51,485 bases of DNA from Treponema sp. (lineage in GTDB: Bacteria > Spirochaetota > Spirochaetia > Treponematales > Treponemataceae): positions 1 to 51,485 of the forward strand of contig JAFUTH010000004.1 of assembly GCA_017484285.1 (NCBI GenBank). The letters are read 5' to 3'. The position numbers and the translations under genes are program-made. The notes beneath the pieces were generated by a model, which was not told the origin of the DNA, searched no databases, and saw only the letters and a list, made by a program, of their open reading frames with translations. Shown here one piece after another: positions 35,573 through 43,284 of the stretch (position 1 is the stretch's first letter; each line of letters starts with the position of its first letter).

Positions 35573-35603
35573 GCCGTGCGTCATGGCGATGCACGGCTTT
35601 TTT
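35573..35603 (+). terminator. Terminator after gyrA
   Basis: GCCGTGC/GCACGGC stem, 11-nt loop and TTTTTT. The hairpin resembles the one at 40662-40684 (same arms, loops share GCGAT). Confidence 0.92.
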
Positions 35604-35671
35604 CGCCAGCTCACGGACAGAAATATGCTGTTAATGTAACTTGCTTATTAAAGTCAAAGTTGGAGTTAATC

Positions 35672-36106
35672 TCATCGCTTCATCATAATGTGGGGAATCC
35701 CATCAACAAAGTATTCATCGGATGTTTTTACAAAGCCAGATTTTTCATAAAATCCTTGCGCATAAACCTGAGCCTCAAGAACGATTTCCGTTGCATGTAA
35801 TTTTTCACGAGCAACTTTTATCCCTTCTTCGAGCACTTGCTTTCCAAAGCCATCGCCACGCCTTACGGAAATCACTCTGCCGATTGAAACATTGTCAAAA
35901 TGGCAGCCTTTGGGAAGAATTCGCAAATATGAAAGAATTTTTCCATCCTCGTCAAGCCAAACATGAATTGCTTTTGTATCAAATCCGTCTATCTCTTGAT
36001 AGGCACATTTTTGCTCAACGACAAAAATAGCAACGCGAGCTTTTAAAATATCGTGCAATTCACAAACGGTAAGTTCGTCAAAATTTTTTATGTGGAGATT
36101 AACCAT
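35672..36106 (-). CDS. GNAT acetyltransferase, ElaA-like
   Basis: The 144-residue protein fits the ElaA branch of GNAT enzymes: LTVCELHDILKARVAIFVVE, QKCAYQEIDGFD, ISVRRGDGFGKQVLEEGI (acetyl-CoA-binding R-x-x-G-x-G loop) and EIVLEAQVYAQGFYEKSGF. Substrate unknown. It converges on gyrA and borders the gene-free origin-side region on its upstream side. Confidence 0.88.
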   Translation of the reverse strand: MVNLHIKNFDELTVCELHDILKARVAIFVVEQKCAYQEIDGFDTKAIHVWLDEDGKILSYLRILPKGCHFDNVSIGRVISVRRGDGFGKQVLEEGIKVAREKLHATEIVLEAQVYAQGFYEKSGFVKTSDEYFVDGIPHIMMKR

Positions 36107-36346
36107 TTTTCCTCTTAGATATGCTTTTTAGGTTATCAGAAAAAATAAAAATATGAAATCACAAAAATGCATCCAAAATGAGGGTAAAACCGAATAGCTG
36201 AAAAATGCACGAACGATAGGTAATAATTTTAAGTTTTTCAAGAGAGTATCAGAGGGAAGTCGGGAAAACAACAAGCGTTTCATGTGAAACACTAAATTAG
36301 TTTCTGAAAAATAGAAAAACTTTTTCCAAAAAACTTAAAATTTCTG

Positions 36347-36375
36347 CTGACAAAAGTTCGTTTGTAAGATACAAT
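36347..36375 (+). promoter_or_regulatory. Promoter of predicted small RNA
   Basis: CTGACA at 36347 and TACAAT at 36370, separated by exactly 17 bp. Start of transcription expected near 36382. Confidence 0.7.
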
Positions 36376-36381
36376 TCTCAA

Positions 36382-36490
36382 TGGGGATTTTTGGTAGTGA
36401 AATCAATCACTCTCCTTTTCGTTCATATCTAGTGATTGATTAGTAACCATCAGGCGACCGGAGAAGTATATGTGCTTCTCCGGTTTTTTA
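36382..36490 (+). ncRNA. Predicted small RNA (about 108 nt)
   Basis: Between the promoter and a strong terminator lies a hairpin with a perfect 11-bp stem (AATCAATCACT at 36401 with AGTGATTGATT at 36431) and a 19-nt loop rich in pyrimidines (CTCCTTTTCGTTC). The terminator is CCGGAGAAG/CTTCTCCGG (36458-36483) followed by TTTTTT. No ORF longer than a few codons is inside. No gene follows within reach, so it is not a leader. It matches no RNA family I know; not SRP, tmRNA or RNase P. The loop contains an anti-Shine-Dalgarno-complementary CTCCTTTT, so base pairing with mRNA ribosome sites is possible. Confidence 0.65.
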
Positions 36491-36599
36491 TTATGGTCGA
36501 AAAATCACAGCTTTTCTAAAGACTCGCGCGAGTGTAGCAAAGAAACCTTTTTCACTGCTTTTGCCCCTGTCGTGTCGCTCCTTATGTTTCACATGAAAC

Positions 36600-36670
36600 T
36601 TATCCACATTTTGTTAAGAACTTGTGGAAAATTTTTACTTATCAACAAGTTTTAAACACTTTGTGGAAAA
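36600..36670. other. DnaA-box-like cluster adjacent to a parS site
   Basis: TTATCCACA at 36600 (overlapping the edge of a parS-like site), TTGTGGAAA at 36622, TTATCAACA at 36639 and TTGTGGAAA at 36661: four sites in 71 bp. The stretch 36646-36672 is nearly repeated at 16210-16236. Confidence 0.65.
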
Positions 36671-37423
36671 GTTATGTTTTCTTTATTTTTTGTATGACTT
36701 TTAAGAAAAAAGAGCGTTAAAACGTAATCGTATTGACATCTCGTTCAAGGTGATGGGGGCGCGGTCAATCTCTTGGTGGGGCTGCGAGTTGATTGTTTCA
36801 TGTGAAACGAAAAAGCTGTTTTTTGAATTTGATTGTGGTATGAGAATCGAAAAAGGCGGTTAAACTTTTTTGTAGCGAGAAAAGGCAATTTTAGTAAAGA
36901 GCCCGTTTGATTTTATTGTTTGCGATGCGTCGTTTTTTATATTGAAAACTATTTCTTTGGTGATAAAACCCGATAATCATTCATGAAGAGGTTGTGTTGT
37001 TTTTGTTTAATCCGAATGCTAATTCTCTGAAAATATTATTACGAATTTCTTAAACCAACAAGAGGGGGGGGCTTAGACTTCGATTTCGCAAGAGGCTTTG
37101 TAAAAAATGCCATGAACAATGCAGCGTTTTGTGTTTCACATGAAACTTTGTGAAAAAAGGATAGCGTGAAGTTTTGCGACATTTTATAAATGAAAATACT
37201 TCATGTGGAACAGTTGTTTTTCTTGGCTTTTCTCATGAATTCGTGTGGTTTGTTTAGCTTTTTGTTATTAGAAGATGCATGGGCTGTATTGTGGGTGTTT
37301 TTAGGCTGAGAATTATTTCTTTTTTGTGTTTCACATGAAACAAGAATTTTTCAAGTATCTCACCCTTGCGGTAGTGGGTTTTGAAGAATATGTTACAGTT
37401 TGTTCCGATGAGGCAGTTTTAAA

Positions 37424-37502
37424 GAACGAACGGTGATTCATTTTTTTTGTGTTCGCGTTTTGTAAGACAAAGCGCTCATATTTAAATCACTTCCGTTCGT
37501 TC
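37424..37502. repeat. Long imperfect inverted repeat at the argA 3' end
   Basis: GAACGAACGG-TGATT on the left pairs with AATCA-CTTCCGTTCGTTC on the right (with bulge), around an inner hairpin-forming GCGTTTTGT/ACAAAGCGC. It overlaps the last codons of argA and could act as its terminator. Confidence 0.5.
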
Positions 37503-38870
37503 ATTTTTTTTGAGGTTTAGCCTGAACAATTTTGAGCCGCGTTTTGGATTCCACTTTTTGCGGCGTTTTTCGGGGAGCGTTTCGATTTCGTCGGGGGTGA
37601 AGCCCTGTTTTTCAAACCAGTCGGCGGTCTGTGTGGTGAGAATAAAGACGCTTTCGATAGAGACTGTTTTCGCCTTTTCAATCAGGTATTCTATCATCTT
37701 TGGACCGATTCCGATGTGGGCGCAGGTCTCGTCCACGGCAAGGGCGGCAATTTCTGCTTGTGAACGGTCGTATATATGCAGGGCGGCGCATGCTCTGACC
37801 GCTCCATCCAGCTCGTAGACGATGAAGTCGTTGTATTCGCTTTCCATCTGCTGCTCGCTCCGGGGGAGCAAAATTTCTTTCTTAACGAACGGTCGCATGA
37901 GAGAAAGGACGGCTGAAATATCTTCGCGGCGCATGGCACGGAATTTTCCGTAGTTCGATTTGTAAATCATCGTGCCTGAACCGAGGTCGCTGAAAATCTC
38001 GCACGGGAGCGTTCCTTCGATTGAGCCGTTCAAGATGTGCACGCGCGTAACTCCCTGCTCAACGGCTTTTTTCGCAAGCCGAAGCATCGAGAGAATTTTT
38101 TCGCTTGGGGAAGATGTTTTTCGTGAAATGGCGGTTTTTTCTTTTTTCTCAGAATTCACTTTCAAAAATTCATCGAGCTCTTCTATATTCATCGCGGGAA
38201 TGCAACCTTCGGGAGAGAGACCAACATCTTTCGGAATCGTGAAGAATTTTTCTGAAAGCTCGGCGTTCGGGAGAAGGAAGAAAAGTTTGTCTGCCTGCAA
38301 GTGGGTCGCAATTTGGGCAGCGAGCTGTGCGGAAGAAATATTGTAGGGCTTTCCGTTCAAGCTCCAGCCGATGCACGGAAAAATCGGGATAACCCCGCTG
38401 TCAAGAATCGTTTTTATCGTCTCGTCGTCGAGCTTGTCGATTTCGCCCGCCGTGCCGAAGTCAACGCCCGAGAGCACGCCCTTTCCCCGTGCACGAACCC
38501 AGTTTCCGATGACTGCCGTGAGGTTTTCGCCCGCAAGGCTTGTCATGACGATGTTCGCCGCGTCGAATGCCGCGTTTCGGATAAGGGGAATCGCCTCGCT
38601 TGGGGTGATTCGGCTTCCGTTCTGATATGTCCAGGAAATGTTGTTCTGCAAGAGAGCCGCGTCGATTTTTTTGCGCGCTCCGGGAACGATGATGACCCGA
38701 AGCCCCGCCTGATGAATGAGCGCGATGTCGCGGATATGGCTCAAAAAGAGCGGCGAGTCGATGATGTCGTCGTCAATGTGAATGACCACCGCCGCGTTCT
38801 TGAATCGTTTGATATAGCGAATGACATCACGGATTCGCTCGGCTTTTTCTAAAATCGGTTTTTCTTCCAT
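37482..38870 (-). CDS. argA: N-acetylglutamate synthase (ArgA)
   Basis: The 462-residue protein has an N-terminal amino-acid-kinase-like domain (AVVIHIDDDIIDSPLFLSHI, VIIVPGARKKIDAALLQNN, residues ~20-245) and a GNAT domain (MRREDISAVLSLMRPFVKKE, LAVDETCAHIGIGPKMIEYL, residues ~315-450). That is the ArgA layout. It transfers acetyl from acetyl-CoA to glutamate, the first step of arginine synthesis. A Ser/Lys-rich linker joins the domains. It follows argC by 48 nt. argB, argD and argJ are not here. The frame is intact. Confidence 0.92.
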   Translation of the reverse strand: MEEKPILEKAERIRDVIRYIKRFKNAAVVIHIDDDIIDSPLFLSHIRDIALIHQAGLRVIIVPGARKKIDAALLQNNISWTYQNGSRITPSEAIPLIRNAAFDAANIVMTSLAGENLTAVIGNWVRARGKGVLSGVDFGTAGEIDKLDDETIKTILDSGVIPIFPCIGWSLNGKPYNISSAQLAAQIATHLQADKLFFLLPNAELSEKFFTIPKDVGLSPEGCIPAMNIEELDEFLKVNSEKKEKTAISRKTSSPSEKILSMLRLAKKAVEQGVTRVHILNGSIEGTLPCEIFSDLGSGTMIYKSNYGKFRAMRREDISAVLSLMRPFVKKEILLPRSEQQMESEYNDFIVYELDGAVRACAALHIYDRSQAEIAALAVDETCAHIGIGPKMIEYLIEKAKTVSIESVFILTTQTADWFEKQGFTPDEIETLPEKRRKKWNPKRGSKLFRLNLKKNERTEVI

Positions 38871-38918
38871 CTGAAATTTCCCTGCTTCTTAAATTATCGG
38901 AAGAAAAACCGCAAATGC

Positions 38919-39863
38919 TTACAATCCCGTGCCTTCGTCGATTCCCATCATGATGTTCATGCACTGAACAGCCGCACCGCTTGCGCCTTTGCCGAGGTTG
39001 TCGAAGCGGCTTGTAATAACGATTCGCTCGTCGTTTCCGCAGACGAAAATCTGCATGTTGTTCGTGCCGGCAAGCGTGTTCGCGGGGATAAAGCTCTCGG
39101 TTAAAACACCTTCGCCCATAAAATCAGCGGCTTTCACGAATCGGCAGCCGTCGTAATGCTCTTTGAAGACCTCAGCGATTTCCTTTGCAGTGAGTTTTTT
39201 TTCGAGAAGCCGCGCGTGAAGCGAAATCGTGACGGTCATTCCCTGGAAATAGTCGCAGACATACGGATTGAAAATCGGCTTGTAGTTAAGCCCGCTCACT
39301 TTCATCATTTCGGGAAGATGCTTGTGCTCCTGTGTGAGCGCGTACAATCGCGGAGAATCAAGCTCGGGATTGCGGTTCGGGTCTTCGTACTGAGCGATGG
39401 CTTTTTTTCCCGCGCCGGAATAGCCCGAGACCGCATGGCATACCACGGGATAGTCCGGCGAGATGATTCCGTGTTTTACGAGCGGATAGCAGATTGCGCC
39501 GAAGCCCGAAGCATAGCAGCCAGGCCCTGCCACGCGGTTTGATTTTTCGATTTTTGCGCGGTGTTCGGCAGAAAGCTCGGGGAAGCCGTATGCCCAGTCG
39601 GGATTTGTGCGGTGCGCCGTTGAAGCGTCGATAATGCGCACTTTTGGATTCGTACAGAGCGAGACCGCCTCAATACTAGCTGCGTCTGGCAAGCACAAAA
39701 AAGTGAAATCCGAAGCGTTAATCATTTTCGCGCGTTCTGCGGGATCTTTTCGCTTTTCGTCGTCAATCAGCAAAATCTCGATGTCCTTTCGGTTCTCGAA
39801 CCGCTCGTAGATTTTGAGTCCTGTCGTTCCTTCTTTTCCGTCAATGAAAATTTTGTAAGCCAT
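38919..39863 (-). CDS. argC: N-acetyl-gamma-glutamyl-phosphate reductase, type 2
   Basis: The 314-residue protein has an N-terminal Rossmann start (YKIFIDGKEGTTGLKIYERF) and the catalytic GPGCYASG with Cys116, then FNPYVCDYFQGMTV. The short length and sequence match the type-2 ArgC group. It reduces N-acetylglutamyl phosphate to the semialdehyde with NADPH. GAGGAG lies before the ATG. Together with argA downstream it forms a partial arginine operon. Confidence 0.95.
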   Translation of the reverse strand: MAYKIFIDGKEGTTGLKIYERFENRKDIEILLIDDEKRKDPAERAKMINASDFTFLCLPDAASIEAVSLCTNPKVRIIDASTAHRTNPDWAYGFPELSAEHRAKIEKSNRVAGPGCYASGFGAICYPLVKHGIISPDYPVVCHAVSGYSGAGKKAIAQYEDPNRNPELDSPRLYALTQEHKHLPEMMKVSGLNYKPIFNPYVCDYFQGMTVTISLHARLLEKKLTAKEIAEVFKEHYDGCRFVKAADFMGEGVLTESFIPANTLAGTNNMQIFVCGNDERIVITSRFDNLGKGASGAAVQCMNIMMGIDEGTGL

Positions 39864-39884
39864 CTGGTCGCTCCTCAGCTATTT

Positions 39885-40643
39885 TTATCTAGTATAATTC
39901 ATATTTTGTTTTGAATAAACACATCCGCAGTAGTCCTGCCGCCACAAGCCGTATTCTTCGGAAAGTTGGGTGCTGCGCAAGAATCCGCCTTTTTTCTTGA
40001 AGTCAGCGGGAAGGAATTTTGTGCGGGGGGTAATATCAAAACTACCGTTCGTTTTTTGTTCCCTTTCAGCAAATTCTTTCTCCTCCATGCTATTTTCCGT
40101 AATTTCCTCAAAGCGCATGTGCTCCAGTTCGCGACCAATCGTGTTGATTTTTTCGCTGTCTTTGTGGGGGCTTATGCTTAAGGTGGTGGTGAAGTAGTCG
40201 AAATGGTGCTCACAGGCATAATTATACGCCCGCTCCATTCGGAACTTGTAGCATCTTCGGCAGCGTTCGCCCTTTTCTGGCTCGGTTTGTAATTCAACTT
40301 CCGAACGAACATTTGTCGCTTCAAAATAATCTTCGGGATTGTATTCGTCAACCATGAGTTTTACGGCATTTTTGGTGGCTTCGGGGAAGCGCGTGAGGAA
40401 TTTCTGCAATTCTTCGAGGCGGCGGAAATATTCTTCGCGGGGGTGGATGTTCGGGTTGTAATAAAAAATCGTGATGTCAAAAACTTGCGCGAGGTATTCA
40501 ATCACATACGAGGAGCACGGCCCGCAGCAGGCATGCAAAAGCAACGTTGGTTTTTTGAAGTTAGTATTTTTCGCTTTTTCGGTTTCAATTTGTGCGAGAA
40601 TTTTTTCAAGTTCTTTTTGATAATTGAGTTTTCTTAATTCCAT
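39885..40643 (-). CDS. queH: Epoxyqueuosine reductase QueH
   Basis: The 252-residue protein has the QueH (DUF208) features: LLLHACCGPCSSYVIEYL near residue 40, NIHPREEYFRRLEEL, ERCRRCYKFRMERA near 130, and the C-terminal GLWRQDYCGCVYSK. The conserved Cys pairs bind metal clusters and reduce epoxyqueuosine to queuosine in tRNA anticodons. The start MELRKLNYQKEL at 40643 is used; the 40682 start includes the terminator of the gene before. No good Shine-Dalgarno is visible. It lies upstream of argC on the same strand. It contains a CGNNCGNTAGTTTT word at 40038. Confidence 0.94.
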   Translation of the reverse strand: MELRKLNYQKELEKILAQIETEKAKNTNFKKPTLLLHACCGPCSSYVIEYLAQVFDITIFYYNPNIHPREEYFRRLEELQKFLTRFPEATKNAVKLMVDEYNPEDYFEATNVRSEVELQTEPEKGERCRRCYKFRMERAYNYACEHHFDYFTTTLSISPHKDSEKINTIGRELEHMRFEEITENSMEEKEFAEREQKTNGSFDITPRTKFLPADFKKKGGFLRSTQLSEEYGLWRQDYCGCVYSKQNMNYTR

Positions 40644-40654
40644 CTTGGCACTAT

Positions 40655-40684
40655 AAAAAAACCGTGCATCGCATTGTTGCACGG
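40655..40684 (-). terminator. Terminator before queH
   Basis: On the minus strand GCCGTGC/GCACGG with an 11-nt loop and TTTTTTT. It ends the 40700 gene and is a near copy of the gyrA terminator. Confidence 0.85.
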
Positions 40685-40699
40685 CTTTTCTTGAAAGTA

Positions 40700-41032
40700 T
40701 TATGCGAAATTCTTTCTTACGGTGTCGATGTGAGTGTTCCCGTTGAGCACATTTCCCTTTTCATCGAGGAATTTTATGCAGGCTGCGGGAACATTACACA
40801 GTTTTTCGATTCTTGTGATGATGTCGGCTACGCTGTCGTTGAAAGAAGCCGTTTTTTTGAGACCTTCTTTTATGTCGGCGTTTTCGATTCCGTATTCTTC
40901 CTTAAAAAACGCGGGCAGACTTTTGTTCGCTCCTGGCACGCTTCCGTCTTTATTGTAGATTTGAATGCATTTTTCTGGCACTTTCAAAACATCAACGAGA
41001 TAATCTTTAAGTGATTTTACATTTGTAAGCAT
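40700..41032 (-). CDS. Hypothetical protein
   Basis: The 110-residue protein (MLTNVKSLKDYLVDVLKVPE, then FFKEEYGIENADIKEGLKKT, ending THIDTVRKNFA) is alpha-helical with no signal or membrane helix. No family recognised. GAGGAAG precedes the ATG. It follows pheT by 46 nt, within which lies a short palindromic repeat, and is ended by the terminator at 40655. Confidence 0.7.
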   Translation of the reverse strand: MLTNVKSLKDYLVDVLKVPEKCIQIYNKDGSVPGANKSLPAFFKEEYGIENADIKEGLKKTASFNDSVADIITRIEKLCNVPAACIKFLDEKGNVLNGNTHIDTVRKNFA

Positions 41033-41047
41033 ACTTCCTCCAAAAAT

Positions 41048-41085
41048 GAGCGTTTGTTCGCTTTTGGCGAGCGGCTCTCTACATC
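41048..41085. repeat. Short palindromic repeat at the pheT stop
   Basis: On the minus strand the bases beginning at the pheT end read GATGTAGAGAGCCGCTCGCC, matching the start of the element inside tfoX (10856 down) in 18 of 20 bases, and continue with GCGAACAAAC. It forms a GAGCG/CGCTC-type hairpin. Confidence 0.55.
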
Positions 41086-42842
41086 AGCTCTTCCAAGTCA
41101 ATCTCGCCTGCAACGCACGGAACTGAAATCTGCCAGTTTTCGAGCACTTGCGGGTGGACGTCGCCGAAGATACCGACCTGCTTTCCGTTCACGAGGACAG
41201 CCGCCTGGCGACCTGTGATAAAGCGCGGGTCGTTCGCTTCTTTGACTTCGTATTTGTGGTCGAGGTAGTAGAGCACCGTTGAGACTTCGCTTGCCAAGTC
41301 GTTGAAGTTTGCGTTGTTTGCGGCGGTCATAAAGCCAAGCGACTGGATTGTCTTTGTGCCTGTGTTCTCGCTCTCATCGAGGAAGGCGACCTTTCCGATT
41401 TCAAAAATCTTGTGCGGGAAGATTGCGTTTGCGGCGGCACTTTCGGCACGGAGAAGCGAAGCGATGATTGACGGGCGCACGAACTGATAGTTTTCGCTCA
41501 TCGGGTTTGAGATTTCGATAACGCCGTCCGCGCTGATATTCATACGGTCAATGTAGTCGCGTTTTGAGCCGAGATAGTTGAAAATCATCTCCTGATAGCC
41601 CAAGCCGACCATGATTTCCTTTGCCTTTCGGCTGAACAGCGTGATATCAGAGAGTTTTCCCACGGTGAAGTCGTTCGGCCTTTGTGGCTTGAAGAAATCC
41701 AATCCGAGACCAATCATCACATCTTCGATGATGTCAACTTCGTGCAAGAAGTCGTTTCGGTATGGCGGCGGCTGGAGCGTGAATTCGACATCGCTCTTGT
41801 TTGCCGTGCAGTATTTTGCCGTTTTTTCGTTTGTGGGAATGTCTTTCGCCTCAACATCGTTATCCATGCGGCTGAGCGCGTCAAGAACCTGCGCCTTTGT
41901 CAAATCACAGCCGAGCTTTTTGTTGATTGCGGCAAGAGTCGCCTTTGTGGGCTTTTGGAAATAGAACGGAACGGTGATTTCCTTTCCGAAGCCTGTTTCG
42001 TACGGATGCACGACTTTGACAGGAAGGATTTCGTAGCCCGCATCGAAGAAGTCACACGCAACGATGTTCGCTGAAAGAATGAGGTTTTCCATGTTGTCGC
42101 CAGTAAGCTCAACCATTAAATCCTTGTCGCCCACCTGAACCGCACCGAGCGTTGCCGAGTTGATAATCGGTGCCATCGACATGACTTCGCCCTTGTCGTC
42201 TTTTAAAAGCGGGAATTTTTTTGCTCCTTCAAGAATCCAACCGAAATCTTTTCCTTTTGGATGGTCGGTGAGAATCTGGCGGCAAGTCATCGGCTCGGTG
42301 CACTGGAGCGGCACGAACGAAGTTTTGTCGGGGTCAACGGCGGTGTAATGAACCGGCCATTTGATTTGAGAAACGCGGTACACGCCCATTGAAATTGACT
42401 TTCGCTTTCGACCGAAGTTCCAGCAGAGCTTTTCCTGCGTTTGGATAATGTCTTTGAGCATTGGGTCGTCGATTGCTTTTCCAGAAATCACGAAGCTGAC
42501 CATGTACGGACGCACTTCTTTTACATCAGGCTCGACAATCGCAAGGCGCTCACCCGAGTCTTTGATTGCCCCCGCACGCGAGAGGAATTTTGTGTAGTCA
42601 GAGCGTTTTGCGCCCTCGTGCAAGCGGAGCTGCCGCGTAACGCCGCCCGTTGACCACAAATCAGGGCGGTTCGTGTCGTTCAGTTCGATTTTGATGACGC
42701 GCTCGTTCTCGCTCTGAGACATGTCGGGCTTTTCGTCAAGCTCCGCCTTTCCGCAGACGAGTTTTCGCTCCAGCGTGTCGTAGTCGTATTTTTTCCCAAG
42801 AAGATTAAAAAACAGTTTTTCGTTTACTTCAATTTTTGGCAT
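41079..42842 (-). CDS. pheT: Phenylalanine-tRNA ligase beta subunit, archaeal type
   Basis: The 587-residue protein has the short archaeal/eukaryotic-type beta architecture, which spirochaetes use: MPKIEVNEKLFFNLLGKKYD at the start, LNDTNRPDLWSTGGVTRQLR, a B3/B4 editing core, PPPYRNDFLHEVDIIEDV and the catalytic-like C-domain (LGYQEMIFNYLGSK, ending GEIDLEELM). With PheS it charges tRNA-Phe. No pheS is in the window. The end falls on ATG-TAG, which coincides with the start of the palindromic repeat, so the element may supply the stop. Confidence 0.93.
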   Translation of the reverse strand: MPKIEVNEKLFFNLLGKKYDYDTLERKLVCGKAELDEKPDMSQSENERVIKIELNDTNRPDLWSTGGVTRQLRLHEGAKRSDYTKFLSRAGAIKDSGERLAIVEPDVKEVRPYMVSFVISGKAIDDPMLKDIIQTQEKLCWNFGRKRKSISMGVYRVSQIKWPVHYTAVDPDKTSFVPLQCTEPMTCRQILTDHPKGKDFGWILEGAKKFPLLKDDKGEVMSMAPIINSATLGAVQVGDKDLMVELTGDNMENLILSANIVACDFFDAGYEILPVKVVHPYETGFGKEITVPFYFQKPTKATLAAINKKLGCDLTKAQVLDALSRMDNDVEAKDIPTNEKTAKYCTANKSDVEFTLQPPPYRNDFLHEVDIIEDVMIGLGLDFFKPQRPNDFTVGKLSDITLFSRKAKEIMVGLGYQEMIFNYLGSKRDYIDRMNISADGVIEISNPMSENYQFVRPSIIASLLRAESAAANAIFPHKIFEIGKVAFLDESENTGTKTIQSLGFMTAANNANFNDLASEVSTVLYYLDHKYEVKEANDPRFITGRQAAVLVNGKQVGIFGDVHPQVLENWQISVPCVAGEIDLEELM

Positions 42843-42855
42843 AGTTTCCTCGATG

Positions 42856-42877
42856 ATTGTCGGGCAAGCCCGATAAT
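42856..42877. repeat. Palindrome between pheT and yhbY
   Basis: ATTGTCGGGC-AA-GCCCGATAAT, 10 bp arms with one mismatch, directly upstream of pheT. It resembles a dispersed TCGGGC/GCCCGA palindrome type. Possibly a 5'-leader hairpin. Confidence 0.5.
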
Positions 42878-42963
42878 GACATTTTTAACGAACTCATTAT
42901 ATAGAAAACAGCAGATGTTCTCAACAGTTGTTTTTTAGCGCCAGAAAATTTATAATGGCTTTT

Positions 42964-43278
42964 ATGGAAATTAACGCAAAACAAAGAAAATTTTTGGAAA
43001 AGAACGCGCAGCCGCTGAACGCGCTCGTGCAAATCGGCGGGGCTGGCGTAACCGAAGAACAAATCAAGCAGATTTCGCGCCTGCTTGGCGAGCATGAGCT
43101 TATCAAAATCAAATTCAACGAGTTCAAAGAAGAAAAGCGCGATTTGAGCAATGAAATCACCGAAAAAACAGAAGCGACTTTTGTTCGCCTTATCGGGAAT
43201 GTGCTGATTCTTTACCGTCCTGCAAAAGAAGCAGAAGACCGAAAATTTGAAAAAGAATTGAATAAACTTGCGAAATAG
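42964..43278 (+). CDS. yhbY: Ribosome assembly RNA-binding protein YhbY
   Basis: The 104-residue CRM-domain protein reads MEINAKQRKFLEKNAQPLNA, LVQIGGAGVTEEQIKQIS and VRLIGNVLILYRP, the YhbY family with the conserved IGxxGVT loop. It binds precursors of the large ribosomal subunit. The C-terminal tail is charged. Two further ATGs at 42928 and 42955 are open. No strong Shine-Dalgarno. It ends 6 nt before the converging NUDIX gene's stop. Confidence 0.93.
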   Translation: MEINAKQRKFLEKNAQPLNALVQIGGAGVTEEQIKQISRLLGEHELIKIKFNEFKEEKRDLSNEITEKTEATFVRLIGNVLILYRPAKEAEDRKFEKELNKLAK

Positions 43279-43284
43279 CTAAAA

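Larger units (their letters stand above)
36276..37342. promoter_or_regulatory. Cluster of five parS-like ParB sites
   Basis: Sites matching the parS consensus TGTTTCACGTGAAACA with one to three differences: 36276-36291, 36585-36600, 36794-36809, 37132-37147 and 37327-37342. The last is TGTTTCACATGAAACA, one mismatch in the centre. A weaker site is at 37198-37212. In other bacteria, ParB binds parS near oriC and directs chromosome segregation with ParA and SMC. No parA or parB gene is in the window. Confidence 0.85.
36107..37481. other. 1.4-kb gene-free region with parS-like sites, DnaA boxes and a small RNA
   Basis: No convincing coding frame was found on either strand. It holds five parS-like palindromes, four DnaA-box-like sites, a promoter-hairpin-terminator unit, a G8 run near 37065 and an inverted repeat at its right edge (separate entries). 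Composition is AT-rich. It lies 6.8 kb from the gyrB start. It may be the chromosome centromere-like region or part of the origin. Confidence 0.7.
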
